DNA of 64,000 nucleotides from Gigaspora rosea. Lineage: Eukaryota > Glomeromycota > Glomeromycetes > Diversisporales > Gigasporaceae. Where the stretch lies: contig QKWP01001971.1 in the NCBI GenBank assembly GCA_003550325.1, forward strand, positions 1-64,000, read 5' to 3'. The first letter of the stretch is position 1. Every line of letters begins with the position of its first letter. Both the position numbers and the translations under genes were made by a program. Below, piece after piece: positions 10,608 to 22,381 of this stretch. The notes under the pieces are model-generated. The model saw only the letters and a program-made list of their open reading frames with translations. It had not been told where the DNA came from and did no database searches.

Positions 10608-10857
10608 CTATATTTAGTAATTCTGTTTATTATGAAAACTATATTAAAATTTAGAAAACCAGTCAAATGCAAAAATTTAAAAATTTACTTAAACTTAATT
10701 ATTTTAAAAACTGTAGTAAAAATTTTTTAAAACTTTTTTTTATTTAAAAGGTATAGATTTAAAGAATTTATAATTTAATTTGTAGCTTACTATCTTATAT
10801 ATTTAGCTCTGTATAAATTTTTGAACAGTGTCCACAATAATATGGTAGGCCACTGTA

Positions 10858-11989
10858 GTTTCAGGATCATGCGAGTTTGCTGGATAAAATATGTTAAAAG
10901 AATATATTACAAAATCATTATTTATATTTTGCAACTGTGCATGTAGCTTACCTATTGTAAAAATTTAATATAAACTTTAATTACTATTCTAATAATATAT
11001 AGCATGTGATTTACTAATGCATGTAATTAAATTTTCTATATTTTGCTTTGCAAAAAGTTGTGACCTCTGCAAATCACAATGTTGTGCAATAATCAATTTT
11101 ATTGATTTTTAAGATTTTAAGAATTAAACCAATTTCTGAATATAAAGTATTCAATTGAAAATATAAAGTAATAGACAATCTGGAATCTGAATGATTCTCA
11201 GCTATTATTATTAAAAAAATTCATCGGGTCACATCTTTTTGCAAAGTGTTATAATCTAATATATACAAAAATTGATTTTTAAACAATTACACATTGACTA
11301 TTAATTCACAGATATTAAATTTAATGATCTGTTATATCATTAGTTATGCATAATTATTAGTATTCAATTATGATGTTATTGTTACGTCATTGGTCATGCA
11401 CAATTACAGTGATAATCAAAATCCTTGTATCTGTATATTAGCATTTTCTAATATAATAAAAAAAATAGAATATCTACACTTACCTATTTGAGGGATGGCT
11501 AGGGTAAAGGGCATACTATTCTCAGCATTTATGGTTAGTAGGTTATAAAAATATCAGAATAAAATTTATGCTTAATTAGATAAACCACAATTTGGATGTA
11601 GAATAAAAAATCAAATAAAAAAAAAGTCAGATTGAGATTTCTTTGAACAAACAAAAGTCTCACTCAGATCGATAATTATTAATTAATCAGCATGGCAAAA
11701 AATCTGAAGGCAGTAAAAATGTAAAGAGAAAGATAATGAGATTGCATATATGATATTTTGAAAAACAATTTAGTTTCCTAAAAATTAATCAAATTTGCAA
11801 AATTTTTTCTATAACTCCGTTAGCACAACAATAACATAGTGCTAGCAAGAGGAAATGCAAGTGCTAGTGCAAGTACAAAAGCAAGAGCATAGGCTATATA
11901 CAATACTTTCAACTTTGAGATACAATAAATATTCTTTTTAAGGTAGTTTTTTGCTAATATGGATGACACATCTTAGCTAATAAGCATGG
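10858..11989. other. AT-rich stretch, nothing recognised
   Basis: No supported ORF or terminal repeats. A short agtgctag/aagtgcaag run sits at 11840-11890. Confidence 0.55.
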
Positions 11990-12800
11990 GAACCACCTTT
12001 TAAAAAAACTTAACAAATTACAAAGTTGAAATCATCGCATAAGAGCATTAATAATTTATCTGTTCGATAAAGTAAATAGGATAAGAACAAAGTTTAATTC
12101 TGTTCACTTTAACAAACATGTTTCAGAGGAATGTATGTAATATTAATTGTAATTGATGAAATTACCAGGTGAGTATAAAGTTTAATTCTATTCACTTTAA
12201 TAATCGTATGTATGTACTATTAACCACAAACATTTATCTGTTCAATAAAATTACTATAGTGAGTACAAAGTTTAATTGTTTATTTAAACAATCGTGTTTT
12301 AGGAAAATGTATATATTATTAACTATAATCATTTATTCATTTGATAAAATCACCAGAGTGTAAATGAAGCTTAATTCTGTTCACTTTAATAATCGTGTTT
12401 CTAAATGTGTATTATTAACAGTAATTATTTAGCTATTTGAGTTATTTGATAAAATTACCAGGATGAATACAAAGTTTATTCTGTTCACTTTAATGATTTA
12501 TTTTAGAAAAATATATGTATTATTAACCATAATTATTTAATCATTCAATAAATTATGGTATAAGTATGAAGGTTACTTCTGCTCACTTAAAAGTATAATT
12601 CACTATAAATCACCAAGGTATGAAGATTGCTTTAACAATTGTTTTCAAGAGAAAGTATGTATGATTAACTGTAACTAATTGTTCAATAAATTACTAAGAT
12701 AAGCACAAAGTTTAATTCTGTTCACTTTAACGTTTGTGTTTTCAAGAAACATAATGTAGGTATAACTGTATTCATTTAGTTGTTTAATAAATTACAATAT
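11990..12800 (+). repeat. ~95-bp repeat array, forward
   Basis: About eight degenerate copies. The consensus begins GTGAGTATGAAGTTTAATTC and continues with tgttcactttaacgatt, tgtatgattaaccataatc and atttaatcattcaataaatt, ending ACCAG. Each unit therefore starts with a consensus-like 5' splice site and ends in CAG. The array passes into a longer ~330-bp repeat at its right end. Confidence 0.85.
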
Positions 12801-13541
12801 GGAGTTTAATTAGAAGTAAAAATCATAATAACTTCAATATTAACTCAATTTTAATTACTATATACATCGTATTAGAAAATAAGTTCCATTGCAAAATTCT
12901 ATATAGTATGACCACATAAAGTTAATTTTTCATTTTGCATTATGGACAGTGAATCAAAAATTTTGTTAGCTATCATTTTTCCATTTGTCCTATCAGACAA
13001 TTATAGAAAATTTCAAGTTATATCTGATGAGAATAGTGAAAAATATAATGCCAAAAATCGAATGTTTGGGACAATTAGGATCTAAAAAAAAAGTTAAAAA
13101 TTGAAAAAATGACTTGGCAGGTAATGCCAGTATGAAGTTTAATTTTGTTTATTTAGAAGTAAAAATAATGCTAACTCAACTTTAACCACAGTATGTATAG
13201 CAGTAGGTATAAGTTTTGTTGCAAAATTCTATATAGTAAGGCCATACAAAGTTAATTTTTCATTTTGCATTGAATTTGAAAAGTTGGTCAGTTAGTTAGA
13301 TTTTTTTATTTTTATTTTTTAATTTATTACTGTAAATTTATAGAATAATATTTATATTTAATATTATACTTTAATTTTGAACAACAAGAAATCAAAAATA
13401 TCAGTTGGCAGACTGTTGGCAGTTATATTTTTCTATTAGTTCTATCAGACAATTACAAGAAATTAAGGTCTTATTCAGGTGACTCCTAATAAGAATAGCA
13501 GAAAAAAATTGCTCAAAATCAAAGATTCATCACAATTGGGA

Positions 13542-13621
<80 letters not shown>

Positions 13622-14140
13622 AAATTAAAAAAATAGGATAGCAGGTAATGCCAGTATGAAGTTTAATTTGTTTACTTAGAAGTAGAAATCATGAACTTCA
13701 TTACTAACTTAACTTTAACCACTGTATACACTGCATTAGAAAATAAGTTCAGTTGCAGAATTCTATATACAGTAGTAAGGCCATACAAAGTTAATATATC
13801 ATTTTGCAGTATATTTTTTTATCAGTCCTATTAGACAATTACAGAAAATTAAGGTCTCTTTCAGGTACACCTGATGAGAATAGTGAAAAAAATAAATACC
13901 AAAAACTAAACTCTTGGCACAATTGGGATTAAAAAAAAAAAGAAAAAAATTGAAAAAATGAGTCGACAAATAATGTCAGTATGAAGTTTAATTTTGTTTA
14001 CTTAGAAGAAAAAATCACAATAACTTCAACTTTTCTACTATATGTGCCACATTAGAAAATAAGTCTGTTGCAAAATTCTATATGGTAAGGCCATGCAAAG
14101 TTAATTTTCATTTTGTATTACATGAAATCTGAAAACTTGG
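12800..14140 (+). repeat. ~330-bp repeat array sharing the start of the 95-bp repeat
   Basis: Four copies begin near 12800, 13133, 13650 and 13970 with agtatgaagtttaattttgt, then acttagaagtaaaaatca. Each continues through gcaaaattctatatagtaag into a single end of the GGCCACACAAAG MITE family (about 12908, 13232, 13783, 14090), and the first three then pass through ctatcagacaattacagaaa and a poly(A)-like run. The recurring MITE end suggests that a unit carrying an inserted, decayed MITE was later amplified. Confidence 0.75.
13545..13619. repeat. 75-bp poly(A) tract
   Basis: An uninterrupted run of 75 A lies where the neighbouring ~330-bp repeat copies have only about 9-11 A, so it is an expanded homopolymer of that unit. 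Length may be inaccurate in the assembly. Confidence 0.9.
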
Positions 14141-14815
14141 GTTAGTTGGTCAGATTTTTTTTTTATTATATTTCTTATTATTATTTCTATTTTTTTAGTG
14201 TAATTTCAATGTAACTTATGTAAATTTAACTATGCTACAATAGATGTGTTCTATAAACATTATTATTTAAAAAAAATAAAAAAAAAACAAATAAGATGGG
14301 TAGTGCGAATGCGCCACCCATTGAACTAGCTACTAAATAAACTAAAATAATATTATACATATTATGATATTATATGATAACTAATAAATTTATCATTACT
14401 TATTTTTACTAAATTTATTATATATATTACATACTGTACTTATTAATAGAATAAACTATTTATATTGTATGGGATTTACAGTTATTTTATCAATTTTTTA
14501 ATTCTAGCTAATATTTACTTTAAATTTGGCTAATTCTAATATAAACTTTTAAATATTAATACAATAGTTAAAAAAAAAATTAATCAATTATATAATTTGC
14601 TAATTTCTTTATAAAATTAATTTTAACCCCTTTTTAACATTTTTTTATTTATAGTATTAAAACTATTTATATTAATATTATATAAAAATAATTTATAACA
14701 ATAAAAACAAAAAAACAATTAATAAATGCAAGTAAAAAAGCAAGCACAAGTGATAAAAAAGAGTTTAACCAGTCTGTATTAGAACTTGAAATAGACAAAA
14801 GAAAACAAGATTCAA
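14141..14815. other. AT-rich stretch, nothing recognised
   Basis: A/T-rich, with one GC-richer island (gggtagtgcgaatgcgccac, 14298-14317). Open frames here have no recognisable motif. Confidence 0.55.
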
Positions 14816-15440
14816 ATATACCAGGAACGTAGTGATGAATATCACGGAGTGATGGTTTTACGGCAATTGAAATGATGTTACTCCGCAAAATCTTGGATCT
14901 GATTGGTCCACGTGATACTATATATCACTTGGTACCATCTTAAATGCTGCTGAACGGTAATTCGAGCGCCTAATTTCTTAGCGTGTTTAGGCTTTATGTG
15001 TATGAATACGTGATTAGGGTTTTATTATTGCAAAATCGATTATGATCTTTTTTGCATTTCCGGTCATTTTGTTAGAAGGCCACATAAAGTTGATAGACTT
15101 TTCCATTTTCGTAAATATTTGGTCAGAATTTTTGCTGTCCAGATTATTTGATAATACCAGGAACGTAGTCATGCAAATTGACGGGCGTATGGTTACCTGC
15201 CATCTAGAATGTCGTTCGCAAAATCTTACATTGGGTTGGGCGTTAAAAAGCTATCATTTCACATATCAATGTGCTGTGCTGGTGTAACATACTTCTACTG
15301 TTCGTGTATGCGCATACCGGTGTTTTATGATCAACTTTTTCTATTTTTAGTTAGTATTGTTATTTTACCGTTATTTATACCAGGAACGGAGTGATATGTA
15401 ATATTACGAAGTATATGATTACTAAGGCATTTTTAATGGC
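14816..15440 (+). repeat. Three copies of an ACCAGGAACG module
   Basis: ataccaggaacgtagtgatg or close variants occur at about 14818, 15155 and 15378. Each copy continues through an acggagtgatggtt-like block to ccgcaaaatct about 65 bases on. Copies are 220-340 bp apart. Composition is less AT-rich than the flanks. They lie upstream of the Helitron end at 16086 and may belong to the same element; no protein is recognisable. Confidence 0.55.
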
Positions 15441-15559
15441 ATACATCCGCAAAATCTCATAACTAATTGGATAATGCACTAAACGCAGTAAAAACGTGAA
15501 TTTATGCACTTAAACATCACGAATATGCATCGCATGGACTTTATTTATGCAAATCCCGT

Positions 15560-16030
15560 AAATAAATAATCAAGGAGCCACAAATATCAAGGCTAAGTAA
15601 TATTCACTAAAATATGACACATGTGATGACCGCAAATAATCAAAAAGCCACAAATATCAAAGCTAAGTAATATTCGCTAAAATATGACTTATGTAATGGC
15701 CGCAATATGGTAAATCTCTATGATGTGCTCGCGTTAAAAACTTTCTGATTGGCTTGCTTATGCATACACACAAACATGAATGTTGTCAAGAAAATCGAAT
15801 TTGGAGTTTTTTTTTGCCTTATGTTGTCACGAGATAAATTGATCTCTCCGAAGTTAAAAGTTTAATTGCGCTATAAATCCTGTGAATAATTAATCAAGGA
15901 ACCACAAATATCAAGGCTAAGTAATATTCACTAAATATGACTGATGTGGTGACCGCAAATAATCAAAAAGCCACAAATATCAAGGCTAAGTAATATTCGC
16001 TAAAATATGACTTATGTGGTGGCCGCAATA
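15560..16030 (+). repeat. Two pairs of a ~75-bp repeat before a Helitron end
   Basis: The block aatcaaggagccacaaatat / ggctaagtaatattcac / taaaatatgac / atgtggtgaccgcaa occurs at about 15570, 15640, 15890 and 15960. The two pairs are themselves a ~320-bp tandem duplication. The last copy runs almost directly into the hairpin of the Helitron terminus. Confidence 0.8.
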
Positions 16031-16053
16031 CGGTACAGTAATAATTATTTTTA

Positions 16054-16086
16054 CTGCACGTCCGTAAGGACGTGCAGGAATGCTAG
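16054..16086 (+). mobile_element. Helitron-type 3' terminus
   Basis: A perfect hairpin (ctgcacgtcc / ggacgtgcag, 16054-16077) is followed after five bases by CTAG (16083-16086) and then T. Helitrons end in CTRR preceded by a short GC-rich hairpin and insert between A and T. The 5' TC end could not be fixed, and no Rep/helicase gene is seen, so this is a non-autonomous copy of unknown length. Confidence 0.7.
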
Positions 16087-16194
16087 TATATTTAAAAAAT
16101 TTGATAAAAAAACCATAAAAATTATGTTTAGGTATACACCGATCATTTAAAATAACTTAATTGTATCGCTGACAAAAATATCTATAGTAAGCAC

Positions 16195-17311
16195 CAGAGA
16201 TGGCACCGAAACCTTTTTTGGCGATTCCTAAAGTTTCGGGTTTCGAATTATAGCTTCCGAAACCTTATGCGAAACTCAAAACCTCAACCGAAACCTGAAA
16301 CCTCAACTGAAACCCTGAAACCTCAGCTGAAACCCCGAAACTGCCAAAACATCAACAATTTATTTGTTTATTCTCTCCAAAGTTGGCGCCGAAACACTTT
16401 TGTGCCAAATCTAAAGGTTCAGGCTTCGGATTATAACTTCCGAAACCTTATCCAAAACTCGAAACCTCATCGGATACCTAAAACCTCATTCGAAACCCGA
16501 AACCTCACCTGAACACCAAAAACTACCCAAACTTCCATTTATTGCGTTAATGTATTATATATCTCATTCGAATGCACTGATGTATGCTATGTATCTCCAT
16601 TAATCGCATTGATGTATGTTATACATCTCATTAAAGTATACAATAAAATTTGAATATCCAGCAATATTTGGACCGAAATCCATCCAACAATTTATTGCAT
16701 GCGTACAGTTCTTTTTGTTGTTATGATTCACAAAGTATAACATGAAAGGGATAATTTCGGAGTTTATATTCTGACAATCAAGGTTGCTTTTGCAAGCATC
16801 AGTTTTTTTATTTACTACGTAAAAACTTGATACAATATCAAGTAATAATAAGTACTATCTACTAATGATAGAATCAATAAGGTACCACAGAATTAAATCA
16901 ATTGTTGGTAGCAAAGTCATCAAATACTTATATATTCATCGTTGGCAATTTTTTCTATCACCCTAGAATTTTGAAATCAATTGTAATAACGGTATGATAT
17001 TAAAATAAAGTTGACCAACTTTAAAAAAGACACGAACAAACCGAGGCAGTAAAAAAACATAATTAAAAAAATGATCTATATAATGTTATAATTTATTCAA
17101 AAATAATTTTACATTTTGAGTTCATTAAAAATACATCAAATTTATAATAAATTTTAAAGACTTCAATATTATATTTTTGAGTTTCAGATTATAGGTTTGG
17201 GGTTTGGATTATAGTTTCGGGGTTTCAGAGGTTTGATTTTTTTTAAAAAATCTGAAACTAATTTCGGATTAAAACCCTTCCGAAATTAGTTTCGTTTCGA
17301 CGCCATGCTTG
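16195..17311. mobile_element. 1.1-kb hAT-type element, non-autonomous
   Basis: An exact 8-bp duplication GTAAGCAC flanks it (16187-16194 and 17312-17319). The ends read inward CAGAGATGGCACCGAAACC and CAAGCATGGCGTCGAAACG. Subterminal zones are arrays of CCGAAACC / GGTTTCGG words. The core (16540-17100) is AT-rich and has no transposase. The one open frame in it (16267-16512) is only translation of the word array. Confidence 0.88.
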
Positions 17312-17319
17312 GTAAGCAC

Positions 17320-18865
17320 TATCCCAAATTCAGAAATTCAAGTATTCAAAAAAATCAATTTGTTATAAGCCTTTGTTACGAAGCATGTATGTACGTACTT
17401 GCTAAAAAATACAATTTTCATTCAAATATATATATATATATATATATTCTAAACATATGATGAATAACAACAATATTCATAGTATATATCAAATTAACTA
17501 ATTGCTATATTTAATAACCCCAGACTATACCCATCCTTAAATAATTTTCCCGTTCCTGGTTTTGCGTGACAGCGTCGCGCAGCTACCTTATTAATAATAA
17601 GGTAATTTTAACAAGAAATAAAATTTTAGTTATACTTAAGCAATTTGATTTAAAAAATTTTCAAGCTGCTCATAAAAAGAAAACAGAGAACCAAAAGATG
17701 ATACCAGTTCAGACAATACTGATAATATTATCCAAAAAAAAAAGAAATACTAATAAAAAAATTCAACAAAGGAATTCTAGTTTAAATATAAAAAATACTG
17801 TAATAAGGTTTTTATTGTATATGATATTTAATATTTAACTACTGTAATATTATATCAATATTCAATAGAAAAATTAAATAAAAAAATGTATATCAATATT
17901 TCTAAAGTTCTAAAGTTATATATAATATTTATTGGGTAGTATAATTATTACAATTATAATTATGCTTATTCTTCAACTTACTTTTTATTTTTTTTAATGA
18001 TCAATCTAAAAATTACTTTGCTTAATGCTAATAGCTAAATATGAAAAGGAACTTTCTGAATTTTGAAGAATACTAGAGAATGAGAAGAACCAAATTATTA
18101 AAAGGGCAAGTAAAATTGTAATTTTGATTGCACTTATTATTCAAAGTAACTAAATAAACACTTAATTCAATTTAAGTATAAAAATCAACAAAATTTTCTT
18201 CTACTATTAGCGATTGGGCTATTAGACAAATAATGCGAAGAATATTAACAATAAGCATATATTAAAAGCATTTTTAATTTAAAAAAATATAAAAATTAAT
18301 TAATTTGGTTTTTAAATAGATAAATAGAAAAGCACAAAAGAAAGACAGATAAAAAACAATTTTTATTAGTATTAATTTTATAATTCTAATTTTCTTTCAT
18401 ATTATAAATTAAAGTTCATCTACTAAAATAAATAATAACACAAAAAAATTGATCTATCAAATTTCTTTTCTAGTATTAATTGAAATATTTAAGGTATTTG
18501 TAACCAGTTTTGGACTTAATGTTTATAACTAAGATGCTATATACTGTATTGTGCAAAAATATTATCTTTGTATTGTGTATTTAAACTATCAATTAAAATT
18601 AACCTTTAGAAGTCAGAACCCCAGATTCAGTGAATAATATGAACATAGCATCTTCTTTTTGCATTTTATTTACTACTTTTCAATATTAAACTGCTGATTG
18701 TGAAGTCCAAAACAAAGATACTAATAATAATATTGAATTAAACAAATATAGCAAAAAGTTTCAAAATTCTGTTTGCAAACTATGTGATCATAATTCTAGG
18801 TATACTTCTCTATTGAATTTTAAATTATAGAATAAGTTATTTAAAATATTGTAATCCTTATAATA
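17320..18865. other. AT-rich stretch, nothing recognised
   Basis: Strongly A/T-rich. An open frame at 17566-17838 translates to Lys/Asn-rich sequence without motif and is probably chance. A short (TA)n lies at 17428-17448. Confidence 0.6.
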
Positions 18866-19870
18866 AGGCAGAATGGGGGATAACGGTGCCAAATAATCCT
18901 TTTTCATGATGGTTGTGCTGATTATTATATTGGTAACGGGGTGGCGTTTTTGCTTTGCGATGCACTTACGTAATATTCATGCATATGTGTGCATATTACA
19001 TGAATATTAAGTATACAGGATTCGTACATTTGTATGTACTGTACTGTATTCTATTTTTTCTCACAAATTTTATTTTAAAATAAGATGTTAATACTTGCAA
19101 TCATGATTAACATAACAAGAAAAGATTCTACGGCAATACCCGTGAATCCTGTTATTGATCATCGCGACAAGTTTTTTTTTCGAGTCGACGTGAGGTCGAC
19201 GGATCGAAAAGATGCCAAGCAGGGGAAGGTGCCCCTGAAACCAATGGTGGAAACCAGTCCGAACTGGTTTGATCAAGCTCAAAGCCGAATTGATGCAACC
19301 AACTTCAGGTGAGTATGAATTTAATGTCCTGCCTTAAATGGCAATCACTAACCCGATAAGGATCGCTGTGAGAATAAAAGCAAGTCAGAGGTGCAAATGG
19401 CCACACGCAAACTCAAGTTGCGGCAGACCACAATTCGCAATATGAATTGCTATTTTCGGAAGCTTATCCCGTATCAGTTTAATTATGCATAACGACAAAC
19501 TACAGTTAAATGTAATAAGTGCATTCATCAAATAAAACTTAACTCCGGCATATTAGTCCGGACTAATCCAACTTTTGGAACATGCGTGCAATACTTTTCA
19601 ATATATGTTGTGCATTGGGATAATCATTCACGATTAATATGGTGAGTAGGCTCCGCTAATAAGTTGCATGTGTACAAGATTTTTTCATATATGTTAGTTG
19701 ATCGTGATACTCAGTAGGTGCTCGCGCATGATATTTTATCCGTAAATGTAGTTATGAAAAAACTTATTTAAAACCAATTTTGCCTGACCAGTCGTTTCTG
19801 GTGATCCCTGATTAGTTATCTTTTCGATCTGTTGACTTCTGTCAACTGACAAAAAAAAAGATTTGTAACA
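18866..19870 (+). other. Less AT-rich region, possible cargo of the downstream Helitron
   Basis: Composition changes here to a more balanced base use that continues to about 21650. An open frame at 19085-19312 ends next to caggtgagtatgaattt, which looks like a splice donor but is also the start word of the 95-bp repeat. The 75 translated residues match no family I know. A small inverted repeat (attagtccggactaat, about 19550-19566) is present. Capture of host sequence by the Helitron ending at 21887 is possible but unproven. Confidence 0.3.
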
Positions 19871-19879
19871 GACCACCAG

Positions 19880-20440
19880 GGTGAAAATGAAGTTTAATTC
19901 TTTTCACTTTAACGATGGTTTTCAAGAGAATGTGTGTATAATTAACCATAATCATTTAATCATTCAATAAATACCAGGGTGAGTACGAAGTTTAATTTTG
20001 TTCACTTTAACGATTGTGTTTTAGAAAAATGTATGATTAACTATAATCATTTAATCATTCAATAAATTACCAGAATGAATATGAAATTTAATTCTGTTCA
20101 AATGTATGATTAACCGTAAACATTTAATCATTCAATAAAATTACCAGGACGAGTATTATGTTTAATTCGGTTCACTTTAACGTGATTGTGTTTCAAGAGA
20201 ATCATCTAATCACTCAATAAATCATCAGGGTGAGTATGAAGTTTAATTCTGTTCACTTTGATGATTGTGTTTTAAGACGATGTATTATTAGCCATAATCC
20301 ATTTAATCGTTCAATAAATTACCAGGGTGAGTATGAAGTTTAATTCTTTCCACTTTAACAATTGCATTCTATGTGCAATTAACGATGATCATTTAATCGT
20401 CCAATAAATTACTAGCATGAGTATAAAGCTTAATTTTTTT
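19880..20440 (+). repeat. ~95-bp repeat array, forward
   Basis: Seven copies, the best preserved in the window. Junctions read accagggtgagtatgaag, and each has ttctgttcactttaacgatt followed by gtatgattaaccataatcat. Copy length is 75-105 bp. One copy lacks the middle block. Confidence 0.9.
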
Positions 20441-20822
20441 CGGTATATCTATGCTCACTAAAAATTATTGCAAAATCGCGCAACCGGACAACAACCAAGT
20501 AATTGCTCAATTATTATTGCTCGATTAGCTACTTTATTGCTATATACGAAAAAACATATGGGAATAGGTTCGCTATCCAAAAAAACTCTAGATTAAAACT
20601 TGAAACTCAATACCTAATAGTCTATGAAAACTTATCTGAACCTGTACCAATCATTCTCTCAACCTATCAGACACTAACTACTGACCCTTCAGTCCCCAAA
20701 TTTCCTAAACCCAAAGGTCCCACCACACCCTGCCTACAACATGAAACCGCAACATAAGCAAGATAACTAACATACGTATATAGCTAAAAAGAGAATCGGG
20801 AAGTCATCTTGTGTATCTTCAG
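20441..20822 (+). other. Balanced-composition stretch with an unassigned open frame
   Basis: An open frame at 20503-20757 (84 codons) is Pro/Thr-rich at its end and has no recognisable domain. Base use differs from the AT-rich background. It lies between two repeat arrays within the probable Helitron. Confidence 0.25.
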
Positions 20823-21240
20823 GTACTTGCACTGACACTGCAGCTGTGGACCCTAACTGTCCATTAATAAGGTCCTTGCACTGCCACTGCAGCTGCGGAG
20901 CCTAACTATTCACTAATAAGGTCCTTGCACTGCCACTGCAGCCGCGGAGCCTAAATTCATTAATAAGGTCCTTACACTGCCACTGCAGCCGTGATTCTAA
21001 CTTACCATTAATAAGGTCCTTGCACTGCCACTGCAGCCGCGGAGCCTAACTGCTCATTTTTAAGGTCCTTGCACTGTCACTGCAACCGCGGAGCCTTCTA
21101 TTCACTAATAAGGTCCTTGCTGCTACTGCAGCCGCGGATCCTAACTGTCCATTAATAAGGGTCGCTTCACTGCCCCTGCAGCCGTGGAGCCCAAAAATTG
21201 CTACTGATGGTCCTTGCACTGATGGTCCTTGCACTGCCAT
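20823..21240 (+). repeat. GC-richer 49-bp minisatellite, about 8 copies
   Basis: The unit is ggtccttgcactgccactgc, then agccgcggagcctaact, then a variable attcattaataa. Starts fall about every 46-50 bases (near 20823, 20870, 20919, 20967, 21016, 21062, 21109, 21157), with a broken last copy. Two degenerate copies also occur at about 46410-46495 next to the reverse 95-bp repeats. Confidence 0.9.
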
Positions 21241-21711
21241 GTAGCAATAAAATCCAAAAAAACATACTACAATATCTACTGTAGCTGTGACTGATACTAA
21301 TAATACTTGCAAGCCACTTAAAATAGGGGGCAGGAGATAGAGCCAAGGCGAGCGATAGCAAAACCAAAGGTAACTTCTTCAATTCCGAAACAACAAACCC
21401 TTATAACTTCATTCCTTAACATCCGCATGCCCATAGCCACCATTCATACACTTAGCCCTACTTCAATATATACTCTTTACCAATATTCGTCGAAACCTAA
21501 ATTTGCTAAAATCATACGATACTACAACAAAAACAACAAACAAACCCACCCTTAAACAAGAAGCCTCAATCAAAACACAAACTATAAAAAAAAAATCTAC
21601 ATGATCCGCAATAAAATCAGCTGATCTCGCAATAATGACTGCTCCGTCACTTTGTTGACGAGCTTATCGGTGATTGCAGTGATTGTATGTCTGTGCAGAG
21701 ATCTACAAATT
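21241..21711. other. Balanced-composition stretch, nothing recognised
   Basis: C-rich on the plus strand between about 21390 and 21590, unlike its surroundings. No domain can be recognised in any frame. Confidence 0.4.
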
Positions 21712-21840
21712 TGATTATTCAATAAATTACCAGCGTGAATATGAAGTTTAATTCATTTCACTGTAACAATTGTGTTTCAGGACAATGTATAATTGATCAT
21801 AATCATTTAATTGTTCAATAAATTACCATGCATTAATTTA
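21712..21840 (+). repeat. ~95-bp repeat, last forward copy before a Helitron end
   Basis: A part-copy and one full copy (ataaattaccagcgtgaatatgaag, then tttcactgtaacaattgtgt) end about 20 bases before the Helitron hairpin. Confidence 0.85.
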
Positions 21841-21856
21841 AATTGATTACCCTTAA

Positions 21857-21887
21857 CCCGTGCCGGAGGCACGGGCTAATATGCTAG
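21857..21887 (+). mobile_element. Helitron-type 3' terminus
   Basis: Hairpin cccgtgccggaggcacggg (21857-21875) followed by ctaatatg and CTAG (21884-21887), then T. The last bases, TGCTAG|TAT, are identical to those at 16081-16089, so the two termini are probably of one group. No Rep/helicase gene is visible upstream. The element likely includes the repeats from about 18.9 kb on. Confidence 0.7.
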
Positions 21888-22239
21888 TATTATATAAATA
21901 GGCTACCTGTACAAACCAAAGAAAGTAGTGAAACTAAAATGCTCTAAGCAATAAAGATAATATTGTACTAACTAAAGAATGTTCTTCAAAAATATCTAAT
22001 AAAAGTAAGACCTATAGTATAATACAATTAAGTACATTGAGAATACTATCAGATGAAATCTAATTCTAATTTTTTTTACAGGATAAGTGAAGAAATCTAA
22101 CTAAATTCTCAAAATTGATGTGAAGAACATTTTATTCAACTATTTAATTGTGCTACTAGTTTTATTTATTAAGTTTAAAAGCAATTCATTAGTGTGTAAT
22201 TCTATAATATATGCAAAGTTTTATTGATTGTAAAGATTA

Positions 22240-22378
22240 GTGAGCCTACTTTTATCACCTGATTTTCTAGGGGGGGTCAAAAATTTTGAAAATTATATAT
22301 AACACATGATAATTTTCATATCTAGGGGGGGGTGTAAGGCTACTAATAAACTCAAATCAGGTGATAAAAGTAGGCCCC
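22240..22378. mobile_element. 139-bp Harbinger-like MITE
   Basis: Inverted repeats of ~24 bp (gcctacttttatcacctgat and its complement) with TTA outside both ends (22237-22239 and 22379-22381). The centre has two runs of 7-8 G. Confidence 0.7.
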
Positions 22379-22381
22379 TTA

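Larger units (their letters stand above)
9334..10855. mobile_element. 1.5-kb Tc1/mariner-like MITE (TA) with two nested insertions
   Basis: The outer ends read CAGTGGCCTACCATATTATT and its inverse, each next to a TA (9332-9333 and 10856-10857). Looser inverted similarity extends ~180 bp inward on both sides. TA duplication and a CAGTG start are typical of Tc1/mariner elements. It is interrupted by a TTAA foldback (9499-9939) and a MULE-type MITE (10332-10607); without them it is only ~790 bp. No transposase. Confidence 0.85.

Noticed and set aside
16267-16512. 81-codon open frame rich in Lys-Pro-Glu-Thr
   Set aside because: It is a direct translation of the CCGAAACC word array inside the hAT element.
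17566-17838. 90-codon Lys/Asn-rich frame
   Set aside because: Composition follows the A/T background; no motif.
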